This document shows positions 42,463 to 54,665 of a DNA stretch of 64,000 nt, piece by piece (within the stretch, counting starts at the first letter, position 1; each line of letters opens with the position of its first letter). A model generated the notes under the pieces. The model did not search any database. It saw only the letters and a program-made list of their open reading frames with translations, and had not been told where the DNA came from. The DNA lies in NCBI RefSeq assembly GCF_000313135.1, contig NW_004457592.1, positions 129,976 through 193,975 on the forward strand, given 5' to 3'. The position numbers and the translations under genes are program-made. This DNA comes from Acanthamoeba castellanii str. Neff (taxonomy: Eukaryota; Discosea; Longamoebia; Acanthamoebidae).

Positions 42463-45400
42463 ATGTCGTACGATTCAGACAGATCGGATGGCGAGGATGA
42501 ACTCCTTTGCCCACTTTGCATGGACGAACTGGACGTAGGCGATCGCAACTTCAAGCCCTGTCAGTGCGGCTACCAGGTAGACCACCCCCTCCCAGCTGCC
42601 CTCGATGCGGCCCTCTTTTTAATCTTTTTTTTCACCTCTGGGTTCTGTCGCGCAGATGTGCCGCTTTTGCTGGCATGAGGTAAAAGAAAATTTGAATGGC
42701 AAATGCCCTGCCTGTCGCCAAACCTACGAAGAGGAGAACTACACCTTCACCCCTCCCAACGCTGAAGAGTGCGCCATCTTTCCTGCCTCCCCCCCTTGCG
42801 TGTCTGCCCCTGCATTTCTTCTAATTTTCTTCATTCCTTCGCATATACTCGTAATGATGGCAGAATCGCGCAACAGCTTGCCAGGAAGAAGGAGAAGGAG
42901 AAGAAGCGAAAGAAGGAGGACAAGGTTAGCAGGAAGAATCTTGCGAATGTTCGAGTCATTCAGAAGAATCTCGTTTACATCACCAATCTTGCCCTCAGCG
43001 TTGCCAAGGAAGAGGTACCCTCTCCCCTCCCTGCCCTTCATCACTTCTCCACTGCCTTTAACTCCTCTTCTTGCCTCGCATTTTCTTCTCTTCTCTACCC
43101 CCCCCCAAACACCCAACGCTGCCATTTCATCTTACGCTGCCTTTTAATGTGCGCAGATCCTTCGCAAGCCGGAGTACTTTGGGCAGTATGGCAAGATCCA
43201 GAAGGTCGTTGTAAATAAGAACAACCTCTACAACATAAGCTCGCCGGGCGGACCCAGCGTCAGTGCGTATGTTACCTACTTCCGTCCGCCAGACGCCCTG
43301 ACGGCGATCAAGGCGGTGGATGGTGCGTGGCTCGGCGGACGAACCCTCAGGTAAGAAAAATCTCTCCGCTCTCCCGCCACGTTCATATCTTTCTTCTTTC
43401 AATTCACAGCACAAATTTGCGCTGTTTTCAACATGTTGCGCTCCGGAGACGTAAATCAATCAAACAAACGGTTTTATTTGTTATGCCTGTGGCCGGCACG
43501 TCGCTGCGCTTGCTCCTCCTCGAGCAAGCCCACCACGTTAAACTGTAGCGCGCGGAGCTGCGAGAGCGACGCTGACACCTCCACCCTTTGTGGCATCTCT
43601 CGTCCATGTTGCAGGGCGTCATTTGGCACGACCAAGTACTGCACCTACTTCCTCAAGCACATACCGTGTACCAATCCCGATTGCATGTACCTGCACGAGC
43701 TGGGCGACGAAGCTGTCAGCTTTACCAAGGAGGAGATGGCCGTTGGGTGCGACACATACCCCTACCTCCCCACCATGGACCCTCATGTCGCGATCTCACC
43801 CTGCATTCTCAACGTTGCACCAACCACCACAGTAAGAGCAGTTTCCACAACAAGATCCATCCATCGCAGCTCGAAGGGTATGCGCTCGCTCGCCGCCGCT
43901 GCCGCTGCCGCTAATATTCGCCAAATCTCTGGCCTTTTCACGAACAAGTGCACTTCTCTCGTTTTCTCTTCTCTCTTCCCTTTTCTCTTCTCTCTTTTCT
44001 GTATCGACGTCGAGCAGGAAGGTCGGGTTGCCGCCACCGCCAGGTCTGGACGCGGCCGACGACGAGGGATCGTCCCCGGCCAACGGGCACCCGCCATCCA
44101 GCAACAAGCCGCCACCATCTGCCGCGCGCGAGATCGGAAGCGCCGATTCCGATGCTGCCCACAAGGACAGCAATGGCAGCGATGCCCAAGCCAAAGGTTT
44201 GTGTGTTGTGTGTGTCGTGTGTCCCGTGTGTGTTGCGCTGTGGGTGATGCTCACCGCCGTGGTCGTGGTATGCGCAGACCCAACAGGAGGGAGCAAGCAG
44301 GTGAAGCCGGCGTGGAGCAAGATCCCGACTGCGCCCACGGCGCCTGCCGTGCGGATCAACTGCAACGAGTGGCCCACCCCCAACGCCACCCCGACGCCAC
44401 CGCCGCCCCCGGTCAAAGCCAAGCCGTCGGTCAACCCGCTCTCCCGATCCGAGGACAAGGCGGCCACCGTCTCCCAGTCCGTCCTCCCGCCCACCGCTTC
44501 CTGGTACGCGTCGTCATTCCATGCATTCGTTGAATATTTGAGAAAGAGTGGATATTGTTCGGAATGCTGACGTGTCGCGTGATGTGTACTTTGCAGGGCG
44601 TCGAAAGCCAACACGGCGACCGCTGTGGGTGCGGCGGGCGGTGCCAGCAAGCTGAAGCAATCCGCGCCAGTTCTGTCGACACGAGAGCCAAGCGATGTCG
44701 ACAGTACGCCGCCGGCGGTGTCCACGGCCGACGCCGACACGGACAAGGACGCCGAGAGGGAGAAGGAGGAGAAGCGGAGCAACAAGGCCAAGCAAAAGGA
44801 GGAGAAGAGGGACAAGGAGAAGGAGACCAAGTCGACGACGACGCCAGAGAAGAAGGACACCAAGGCCAACAAGGAGAAGAAGGCCGAAGTGGCGGACGTC
44901 GGCGGCGACACAGCAAAGGAAAAGGAGCAGGAGAAGGAGAAGGAAGTCACACCCAGCACGGCCAAGACGAAGGAAGCCAAGAAGAAGGGAGCTGCCAAGG
45001 TACGCTTCTTCAAGGCACCCACTGTGTGTTGTGTGTGTCGCTGTTCTCACGCACTCGGTGCCTACGTCAGACGGAAGTCGCTGGCGCGGATGCCCCGGAG
45101 GCCCAACCCGCCAAGGCCGCCAAGGAAGCCGAGCGACAGCGACAAAAGGAAATGGAAAGGGAAAAGGAACAGCAGCAACGAGAAAAGGAACAGCTGCAGC
45201 TGCAGCAACAGCGCGAGCGAGAGCAGAAGGAGCGGGAACTCCGAGAACAGCGGGAGAAGGAGGAGAAGGAAAAGGAGAGAAAGGAAAAGGAAAAGGAGAG
45301 CAGGCAGGGCAAGGGCAAGGGCAACAAGGCCAAGTCGGACGCAGCTGCGGACGGCGGCGAGCAGGAGGGAGGCACCTCGCTCACGACCTCCTCGTCGGCA

Positions 45401-47671
45401 GTCGCCCCGACCGCCGCCGCGGTGTCGTCAGCGGCGCAGGCCAAGAAGGCGCGCACCACGGCGCCACGCAAGAACAAGAAGGACAACAAGTTCGTCATCA
45501 TCGAGCCCACCTACGTCACGCCCACGCCCTCGGCCGATAAGGACGGCGCCGATTCGGGCGACAGCAACAAGCGGAAGGACAAGAAGGGCGGCAACAACGC
45601 CAACAACAAGCGCGCCAATGCCGCCGCTGCCGCTGCCGCCTCTGGTGGCTCGCAAGCCGCGACGCAACAGACAAGCCCTGGCGGTTCGCCCGGCATGCCG
45701 CCAGGCCTGTCAGCGTCATCGACGGGCCTGCCCACCAAGTCGCCCACCACCGCGCTGCTCCATCCGCTCTCGCTGTCGACGTCCGCGGTGCCGTCGACAC
45801 GCCTGCCGCCAGGCTTCGCTCCGCCGCCCGGCTTTGCCGGTGCCGGTGCCGGTGCCACGCCAGCAACGACTGGCTCCGGCTCGGGTCTGGTCCGTCCGTC
45901 GTCGCCACCGTCGGTGTGGGACGAGCTCGTGGAGGACGACGACGAAGAGCTCCTCCGCAGCGTGCTCCCCGCCGCGGCTCGGCTCCACCAGTCCGCCAGC
46001 GCGCTGCTGACGTCATCACACAACACAAAGGCCGCCTCCGAGACGGAGCCCGGCGGCGCCCCGGCGCTCTCCGTCAATCGGATCAGTCCTCGGGTGTCGA
46101 CCGATAACTGGGAGAGCGTGGTGTCGACGCCGGCCAGCGTGCGCTCGAGCGCAAGCGACAACGAGAGCGATGCCGAGGACCACGACGACGATGTCGAGGA
46201 CTCGTTCGACCCGTGGGCCGAGCTCGGGCTCGAGGACCTCATCACGCAGAGCAACATCGAATTCGAGGACGACGACGAGGAGGACGACGACGAGGAGGAC
46301 GCCGAGGAGGAAGACGAAGGGGAGAACGAGGAGAACCGCGACGACGAGGGGACCACCAGCCCCGCGCCCGTGCCCAGCAGCCAATCGGCCTGGGGCGTCG
46401 GCTCCGCAGTCGTCAAAACCGACAGGTACGCGCGTTTCCATTCATGTCCTGTGTGTCGTGTCGTTGGTCGTGTCGTCTTTGCTCACCCGGCGCCTTTTGT
46501 GTTTGTGCAGCGCCCAATCGCCTCGTGTAGTGAGGAGCGGCAGCGGCGTGGTGACGCCGCCGGGCTTCTGGGGCATGCCTTCGGCCGAGGATCGCGCGCC
46601 GGCCGCTGCCGCCGCCGCCGGCAAATCCTCGGTGGCGCCGGTGTCTACCGAGCGTTCGCGCTCGCGCTTCGGCTTCGCCATGGAGGAGAGCGAGGAGGGC
46701 GACGACCACCCGCCCCACCACCAGCACCGCAGACGCGGTGACGGCGACGAGGGCGAGGGTCAGCGCATCGACAACATGTCCGCCCAAGGTGCGCCATCCT
46801 TGCTCGCCTCAGGCCCTGTTGTGTCTATGTGCTCACGAGACACGACACGACACGACACACAGCTCTGCTTGGCGGTCCTGCGTCCGGTGGCAGCAGCAGC
46901 AGCAGCACGCCGAGCGCGGGCCTGTTGGCGACGCCCCCTCTGGGCAACATCACCGTGGCGGAGTACATGCGACGCCAACAGATGGCCTCCCTCGCCGGGA
47001 TGCCCCTCCCGCCCGGCGCCTACGCCGCCGGCGGAATGCCGCCCGGCCCGCCCCCGCCGCTGGGCTACGGCACCCCTGTCCCCGGCGCCGGCGTACCGCC
47101 TCCGCAGATGGTGCACCACGCCGGCCAGCAGCCCGCCCAGGCACCGTCGACGTCACAGCAGCAGCAGCTGCCACAGGCCCAACCTCAGCCGCAGCAGTCG
47201 CATCGGAAGGAGCCGCCGGTGGCCGACTCGGTGCGGGAAGCCTTCCGCGCGCTGTTCCCGGCCACGGTCAACATCAGCTTCGCGCCGGTCGGCCCGTCGC
47301 CGCCGTCGTCGGGCGGGGCCGGCCCGCAGCCGCCCGTGCCCGTGCCCGTGCCCGGCCTCCCTGCGCACGTCCCCTTCCGCGACCAAGGTACGCATTTTTG
47401 CCCACATCTGTGCGTGTGCGGTGGTGTGCGGTTTGTTGACTGGCGTTCTTCGTGATCACGCGTGCGTGCGGTCTGCAGGGAACTGGGGCGCGCCGATGGG
47501 TGTGTACGGTGCGCCGCATCACAAGCAGTCGATGTCGCCCATCTTCAACCCGTCGTCTCCGTGGGGTCCGCCCACGATGGTGCCCCAGCCGCAGCCCCAG
47601 CAGCAGAAGGCGCCCCAGGGCTTCCCGCCCAACGGCAAGAGCGCCGGAGGGGTGTGGGGTCCGCCCGGCAT

Positions 47672-47704
<33 letters not shown>

Positions 47705-48591
47705 CTCCTTCCTCCTCCAGCAGCAGCAGCAGCAGCAGATGGCCATGGTACTACTCACCCACGCTAGCCGCTACATTGATGGCATTTTTCTCATTCCTCA
47801 TTTTTGAAATGGGTAGCAGCAGGCGTTGGCCAAGCAGCAGGAGGCCCAGATGCAGCAGCAGCAGCAGCAGCGTAAGGGCCAGCAGCAGCAGAATCTTCCG
47901 CTGAAGGATCCCTCGGGCAAGCAGCAGCAGCCGGTGCCCATGTCCTACGCCCAGCAGGCCAAGAAGTCGTCGACCTCGTCCACTTCGTCGTCGTCTTCAA
48001 ACTCCTCCCCACCCATCGGCCAGCAGCCCCACCCGCAGCATCTCCACCACCACCAGCAGCAGCTCCACCATCAGCAGCAACAGCAGCAGCACCACCTTCA
48101 GCAGCAGCTCCAGCAGCAGCGAATCAACACACCGGCGCCCGGCTATCCCGCGGGCGCCGGCAGTGGCCCGCAGAGCACCAAGGCCGCCGGTGCCGCCGCG
48201 CGAAAGCCCAGCGGACAGCCCAACGGCACCCAACCGACGGCGCCTCTCTCGGGCGGCGGCGGTCCGTTCCACGACCCGGCGATCATGGGCCAGGGCATCG
48301 CGTTCGACATGCGATCCATGAGCGAGAGCGCCTGGGCCGGGGCCTACGCGCGCGCGTTCCCGATGGCGCCCCCGGGCATGGCCCCCGGCGGCGGTCCGCC
48401 CATGGTGGGCCAGATGCCGCCCGGCCTTGCCGGCGGCGCCGGTGCCGGTATGGGACCCAACCCGCGGGCCGGCGTCACGCCACCGGGTGCGGGCATGCCC
48501 CTCATGGCCCCACCGGGCTTCAATTTTGCCGCCTCGGCCGCCTCCCAGCACCAGGCCCTCCTGCAGCATCAGTACCACCAGCAACAGGTGC

Positions 48592-48661
<70 letters not shown>

Positions 48662-48927
48662 GGTGTGTAGTTGTGGTGGTGGCTCATGACTGATGATAGT
48701 TTGTGGTGGTGTTGTGAGAGTAGCAGGCGGCACTGTACCAGAACGGAGGGATGGATGTGGTGCACGGCAAGCGGGTGACACCAGAACATCAGCAGCACCT
48801 TCAGCAACAGCAGCAGCACCTTCACCTTCAGCAGCAGCTGCACCAGCAGCAACAGCAGCAGGCCGAACAGGCCCGACGAAACAATGCCCAGGCCGGCCGA
48901 CACCCTCGTGCCACCAAGCAAAACTGA
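42463..48927 (+). CDS. CNOT4: CCR4-NOT complex subunit 4 (Not4 E3 ubiquitin ligase), greatly extended
   Basis: The N-terminus is diagnostic: a C4C4 RING (LLCPLCMDELDVGD ... CQCGYQ|MCRFCWHEVKENLNGKCPAC) split by an intron, then the RRM (VRVIQKNLVYITNLAL, KYGKIQK-like FGQYGKIQKVVVNKN, VSAYVTYFRPPDALTAI) and a CCCH finger (TKYCTYFLKHIPCTNPDCMY LHELG). Not4 ubiquitylates substrates in translational quality control and links to the deadenylase. The following 5 kb of exons encode low complexity: a Lys/Glu-rich helix, an acidic run, Pro/Gly-rich and several polyGln/His tracts, ending with TGA 48925-48927. This makes the protein over 1,500 residues, well above the usual 500-700. Frames match across the introns I followed, so I treat it as one gene, but two adjacent genes cannot be excluded. 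Confidence 0.85.
48596..48661 (+). repeat. (CAT)n trinucleotide microsatellite
   Basis: About 21 consecutive CAT units inside an intron-like stretch near the 3' end of CNOT4 (donor after CAGCAACAG at about 48588, acceptor AGTAGCAG near 48724). Confidence 0.9.
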
Positions 48928-49045
48928 GAACACACACCAACAACACATTCACAAACTCGACACAATACACAGAGCCTTTCACACAGCACGATGCGTCATT
49001 ATCATCATCTTTCTTCGTGCGAGTGTTACACTCCACTGGCCTCGC

Positions 49046-50183
49046 TTAGACGTGGAGCTGGGCGGCGGTCTTGTGGTCAAAGTCGCGGAGGAGGTGAGCG
49101 TCGCGGGCAAGGACTGGATCGACCTCGTCGCGCACGAACTCCTCGACCTGCTGCGGCGCACGGCCGACGAACTTGGCCGGGTCGAGCATGTCGTCGATCT
49201 TGTGTCGCACGGCGGCAAAGTGCGGGTCGTTGCGGATGCGCTCGATGAGGTCGTTGTCGAGGCCCTGCTCCTTGACCAACCGCCCGGCCTCCATCGAGTG
49301 CTCACGGATCGACTCGTGGAGGGCCTGGCGGTCGCCGCCGGCCTTGACCGCTGCCATGAGGATGTTCTCCGTCGCCATGAACGGGAGCTCGGCGTCGATG
49401 TGCTTCTTGATCACCAGCGGCCACACCTGGAGGCCGTCGACGACGTTGCAGGCGACGCGCAGAATGACGTCGGTGGCGAGGAAGGCCTCGGGCAGGGACA
49501 GTCGGCGGTTGGCAGAGTCGTCGAGGGTGCGCTCGAACCACTGATTGGCGTGCGTGTGCGCCGCGTTGTCCGTCAGCGAGATCACGTACCGAGCCAGCCC
49601 GCAGATCCGCTCACTGCGCAGGCACGCACACGACCGCACACGCACGGTGAGGTGAAGGGCGGGTTGGCAAGAGAGGAGGCGAAGGTACGCAGTACCAGCG
49701 CATGGGGTTGCGCTTGTAGGCCATGGCGCTGGAGCCGATCTGCTTGCTCTCGAAGGGCTCCTCGATCTCCTTCAGGTTCATCAGCAGCCGGATGTCCACC
49801 GCCATCTTGTTCAGCGATTGGGCCACCGCCGAGAGCGAGCTCAGCACCTGCACCGCAAGGGCGCATCTGTCTTGTGAGTCGTACCACCCACAGTGCGTGT
49901 GCGTGTGCGTGTGCGTGTGCGGTATGTACCTGATAGTCGATCTTGCGGGTGTAGGTCTGACCGGACACGCCCAGCGACTTGTTGAAGCCCATCATCTCCG
50001 TCACGCGACGGTCCAGCTCTCGCACTTTGTTGTGATCGCCGTTGAAGAGCTCCAAAAATGACGCCTGCGTGCCGGTCGTGCCCTTGACGCCGAGGAACGG
50101 CAGACGATTGGCGCGCTCGCTCAGCTGCTCGTAGTCGAACAGGAGGTCCTGCAGCCACAGCGTCGCTCGCTTGCCCACACTAC

Positions 50184-50238
<55 letters not shown>

Positions 50239-51211
50239 CACGACACGCATGCGCACAGCACGACACGAACACAGCTTTCAGGGGTGGAAACGACGGGCGG
50301 GCGAGAGAGTGGCCGCGTGGTGTGGGTACGTGACAAGCTGGGCGGGCTGGTAGTGGGTGAACCCGAGGGTGGGGAGGTCCTTGTAGCGGAGGGAGACCTC
50401 GCGGAGGTGCTGCATCAGCTGCAGCATGTGCTGCTGCACGATACGCAGCCCGTCCCGCAGCTGAATCAGATCTGTACTCTCGCAACGCCCGCGTCAGTTC
50501 ACGCCCAGGCCGTGTGCGATGGTGCATGCGTGTGCGTGTGCGTACCGGTATTGTCGGTGACGTAGCAAGAGGTAGCGCCAAGGTGGATGATGGGCATGGC
50601 CGTGGGGCACACGGTGCCGAAGGCGTGGATGTGAGACATAACGTCGTGCCGCACCTCCTTCTCCTTCTTCTCAGCCGCTGCGAAGTCGATGTCGTCCAGG
50701 TGCGCGCGCATCTCCGCCAGCTGCTTCTCCGTGATCGGCAGACCCTGGTGGTGTAGTCTCGGGTGAGCAACGCCACAAACCGCGCTACAAAAGGTGCCTT
50801 GCCTTGGCAGAAAGATGAACGGGCGTGCACGTACGAGTTCCTTCTGGGCCTCGGCGAGGGCGAGCCACAGGCGGCGCCAGGTGGAGAACTTCTTCTGCGG
50901 GGACCAGTTGCCACTCATGGCCCGACTGGCGTAGCGGCTTACGAGGGGATTCTCAAACACTGTGCAGAACAAAATGTGATTCGAGTAGCGGGATTTATCG
51001 ATGAATGGTATTGTGGTGGCGGTCGATGAGAGGTACCATCACGGTGGGAAGAAGTGGCGAGAGGCCGGGCGGTGGCCAGGAGCAGGGACTCACCACCGGC
51101 TTGCCGAAGCAGGAGTCGGGATGCCGAGGAGGCGCCGACGAGACCCGACCTCATGGTGCTGGCAGAGCCAAGAGGCCACGCGCACTTGGTCACCACGCCT
51201 GCACGCTTCAT
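49046..51211 (-). CDS. ADSL: Adenylosuccinate lyase
   Basis: It cleaves adenylosuccinate to AMP + fumarate, and SAICAR to AICAR. Exon 1 (51211-51094) encodes [20 protein letters not shown] and more basic/Ser-rich sequence, resembling a mitochondrial presequence, before [20 protein letters not shown], where canonical ADSL begins. Family blocks follow: [32 protein letters not shown] (contains the catalytic His region), [13 protein letters not shown] (the second catalytic His), [16 protein letters not shown] and the signature [13 protein letters not shown] (SSxxxYKRNP flexible loop with catalytic Ser). The last exon ends [15 protein letters not shown], stop at 49046. It is head to head with ADSS, the preceding pathway step. 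Confidence 0.95.
50182..50236 (+). repeat. (CA)n dinucleotide microsatellite in ADSL intron
   Basis: About 27 CA units within the intron between the YQPAQLVT exon and the [12 protein letters not shown] exon of ADSL. Confidence 0.9.
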
Positions 51212-51352
51212 GCTACGCTGCCTCTAATCTCTTCGAAATGCGAAAACGAAGACAAAAGGAAATCATTTCTTTATTCTGTTTTTCAGCTCTGCGCCAGTAT
51301 TGAGCGCACCTTCAACGCAGAGCACAAGCCTTCTTGTGAACCTTGAAAAAGC
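51212..51352. promoter_or_regulatory. Bidirectional ADSL/ADSS promoter, 141 bp
   Basis: 141 bp separate the two proposed start codons. The interval has an AT-rich core (about 51240-51290, including ATCATTTCTTTATTC). It is the only space for both promoters, implying coordinate expression of the two AMP-forming enzymes. Confidence 0.6.
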
Positions 51353-53839
51353 ATGCGTGCTTTCTTCGGCAGCACCTCTCCATCGGCGGCGCGTTGTGCC
51401 GTGGGCCAGGTACCAACAATGCTGCCCATTTTTGTTAATTTCAACAAATCATTTGCACTCATCCCAAAGGGAATTTCTAATGACTGGCTTTCATCCTCTT
51501 AACACAAGGGATCCATTCGTTCTTTCTCACTGGCCGCCAATGGTACCTGGTCCTTCGGTACGAGCAACCTTTCATTTATTAATTTCTCAATGCCATGCAC
51601 CATTTTGTTTGCCATTGCGTCGCAAGATGCCTTCCGCTTGCCATCGTTCACACCGCTATTTATCTCTTTATTTTTAATCCTCGATTCCAGGAAATTAGCA
51701 ACATCTCGCATGCTCACACCATTTCCTTTCCATTCTTTTGGGCCTCACAAGCCGGCCGCACCGCTGTGCTGAGCCGCAACCTGGCCGCGAGAAACTACTC
51801 GACCGCCACCTCCACCACCACCACCGAGGAGGCCGCCCCGGCAGCTGCGGTCGCCACCCCGGCCGCCGAGGCCGTGGAGAAGCCCAAGGTCGAGGAGCCG
51901 AAGCCCGCCACGCCCAAGGTCGAGAAAAAAGGTCTCCCCTTCCGACCATGGCATCCATGGAATGTGATCGCTAACATGTGTCGTGTGTCGTGTGCGTGTT
52001 GTGTGCGCATCAGGTAATATCTCGCGGGTGGCGGCCGAGCAGGTGATCGCCGTGATGGGCGGCCAGTGGGGCGATGAGGGCAAGGGCAAGCTGGTCGACG
52101 TCCTCGGCGCCAACTTTGACATCATCGCACGCTGCGCCGGCGGCTCCAACGCCGGTATACCAGGCCCCTTACTCTTACGCTCCTGTGACCACCGACACTC
52201 ACTGTTGTGACGCTGTGTGTGTGCCGTGTGTGCCGTGTGTTGTGTGTGGTCCGCAGGACACACTGTGATCGTGGAGGGGAAGAAGTACGCGTTCCATCTG
52301 CTGCCGTCGGGCATCCTGCACGAGCGCCCCGTGTGCCTGATCGGCAACGGCACGGTGGTGCACGTGCCCACGCTCCTCAAGGAGCTCACGTCGCTCGATG
52401 AGAAGGGCGTCAACTACAAGGGACGCGTCAAGCTCTCCGACCGCGCCCACGTCGTGTTCGACTTCCACCAGCAGATCGACGCCTTCCTCGAAGACGCCGC
52501 CAAGAAGGTTCCCTCCCCCCCATCGCACCTCGCCTTTGCCACCGAACGAGGGCTGACACGCGTCACCGCACACGCACCACCGCACACGCATGACCGCACG
52601 CGGCAGGGCAACAAGGATGGGTCGATTGGCACGACACGCAAGGGCATCGGACCGGCGTACGGGGCCAAGATCGGTCGGGTGGGCATTCGCGTGGGCGACC
52701 TGCGCTTCCCCGACACGCTGCCGGAGAAGCTGACCAAGCTCGTCGAGTACTACCAGCGCTCGTTCCCGCTCGAGGTCAACCTCAACCACGAGATCGAGGC
52801 CTACAAGGCCTTCGCCCACAAGCTTCAGGTGCGCCGGTGTGTGTGGTGTGCGCGGTGGATTTAGGATGGAGTTGACTGACGACGTACGCACACGACACGA
52901 CACGCAGCCGATGATCGTGGACAGCGTGCACTACATCAACAAAGCCTACGGCGAGGGCAAGCGCATCATGGTGGAGGGCGCCAATGCCACCATGCTCGAC
53001 ATCGACTTTGGCACGTGGCCCTACGTCACCTCCTCCAACGCCTCCATCGGCGGCGCCGTCACCGGTACACCGACCCCTCCCATCACACGCGTGCGGTCGT
53101 GTCGTGTCGTGTTGTGTTGGTTTTGCTCAATGCGTGCGGCGTGGAAACAGGTCTGGGTCTGGCGCCGAGCAAGATCGACGGCGTGATCGGTATCGTGAAG
53201 GCCTACACCACGCGCGTGGGCGCGGGTCCGTTCCCGACGGAGCTCAAGGACGACCTGGGCGAGAGCATCCGCAAAATCGGCCACGAGTTCGGCACCACCA
53301 CCGGCCGGCCCCGTCGATGCGGTTGGCTCGACGCCTTTGCCATAAAGTACGCAACCGCCGCACAACCGCACACAACCACACACGCACTCACACTCTTCTG
53401 ATGACAGATATGCGCACATGATCAACAACTTCACGCTGTTGAACCTGACCAAGCTGGACGTGCTGTCCGACCTTGATGAGATCAAGATCGCCACGTCGTA
53501 CAAGTACAACGGAGGTACCACACACCACACACCACACACCACACACCACACACCACACACCACACACCACACACCACACACCACACACCACACACCACAC
53601 ACCACACACCACACACCACACACCACACACCACACACCACACACCACACACCACACACCACACACCACACACCACACACCACACACCACACACCACACAC
53701 CACACACCACACACCACACACCACACACCACACACCACACACCACACACCACACACCACACACCACACACCACACACCACACACCACACACCACACACCA
53801 CACACCACACACCACACACCACACACCACACACACACAC

Positions 53840-53910
<71 letters not shown>

Positions 53911-54528
53911 ACACACCACACACCACACACCACACACCACACACCACACACCACACACCACACACCACACACATCACACCACACACCACACACCACACAC
54001 ATCACACACGTACTCTCGGACACGCACTGATGATTTTCTTTTCTTTTCTTCGTCGCTTTTTTCCCTCTCTTTTGTAGAGCACCTCGCATCGTATCCGTCC
54101 AACCTGGAGATCCTGGACCAGGTCGAGGTCGAGTACGAGACGCTGCCCGGCTGGAAGAAGGACGTCTCTGGCGTCAGGTTCGCTCTTCTCCCCCTCTCCC
54201 TCCTGCCTCCCTGCCTTGGCTTACCAACAACACCCGACACAACACACACAACACAACACGCGCGTACAAACGTACACTTGCAGGTACTTTGAGGATCTTC
54301 CCGCGGAGGCCCGCAAGTACGTCGAGCGAGTGGAGCAGCTCGTGGGCTGCCCGATCGGTTGGGTACGTCCGCTGAACGCGCACCATCACCACCGATCCCT
54401 GCACAATGATGTTGATGCCGATGATGATGTGTTGACGCGCGTCCCAATGGTGGTGGTGATGTGGCTTTGTGCCACAGGTGGGCGTGGGACCAGGTCGCGA
54501 GGCCATGGCCATCCGGAAGCCCAAGTAG
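51353..54528 (+). CDS. ADSS: Adenylosuccinate synthetase
   Basis: GTP-dependent ligation of IMP and aspartate. Eleven exons (51353-51409, 51691-51931, 52014-52154, 52257-52507, 52607-52828, 52908-53064, 53151-53346, 53408-53514, 54078-54177, 54284-54362, 54478-54528) total 533 codons exactly. The catalytic N-terminus is [20 protein letters not shown] (GDEGKGK P-loop), followed by [24 protein letters not shown] (IMP contacts), [20 protein letters not shown] and SSNAS. It ends [16 protein letters not shown]. About 110 residues precede the core: [18 protein letters not shown], an [12 protein letters not shown] stretch typical of a mitochondrial cleavage site, and an Ala/Lys/Glu/Pro linker. Organellar targeting is inferred. 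Intron 8 holds a 500-bp heptamer array. Confidence 0.95.
53516..54010 (+). repeat. (CCACACA)n heptanucleotide array in ADSS intron 8
   Basis: Roughly 60 tandem CCACACA units, interrupted by a pure (CA)n block at about 53850-53908, occupy the intron between exons ending at 53514 and starting at 54078. Because the period (7) is prime to 3, all three frames read the same stop-free His/Thr/Pro pattern, which creates false open frames on both strands. It is likely length-polymorphic. Confidence 0.95.
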
Positions 54529-54665
54529 ATGATGAAGTGTAGAGCACCACCGTCAACCACACCGCACTCTTCATCCCACTGTTTACTCTTTTGTGCCTCT
54601 GCAGCTCCGTGCTGGAAAAATAAACGTAGGAGGAGGAAAATGATTCTTTTTGTCCATTCTTTTGG

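Noticed and set aside
46170..47807. Arg/Pro/Ala-rich overlapping frames in the CNOT4 region
   Set aside because: Shadow frames of the low-complexity CNOT4 exons; they do not continue the RING-RRM frame.
53388..54089. Long His/Thr/Pro and Cys/Val/Trp open frames
   Set aside because: They are translations of the 7-bp repeat in ADSS intron 8 and have no stops in any frame by arithmetic.
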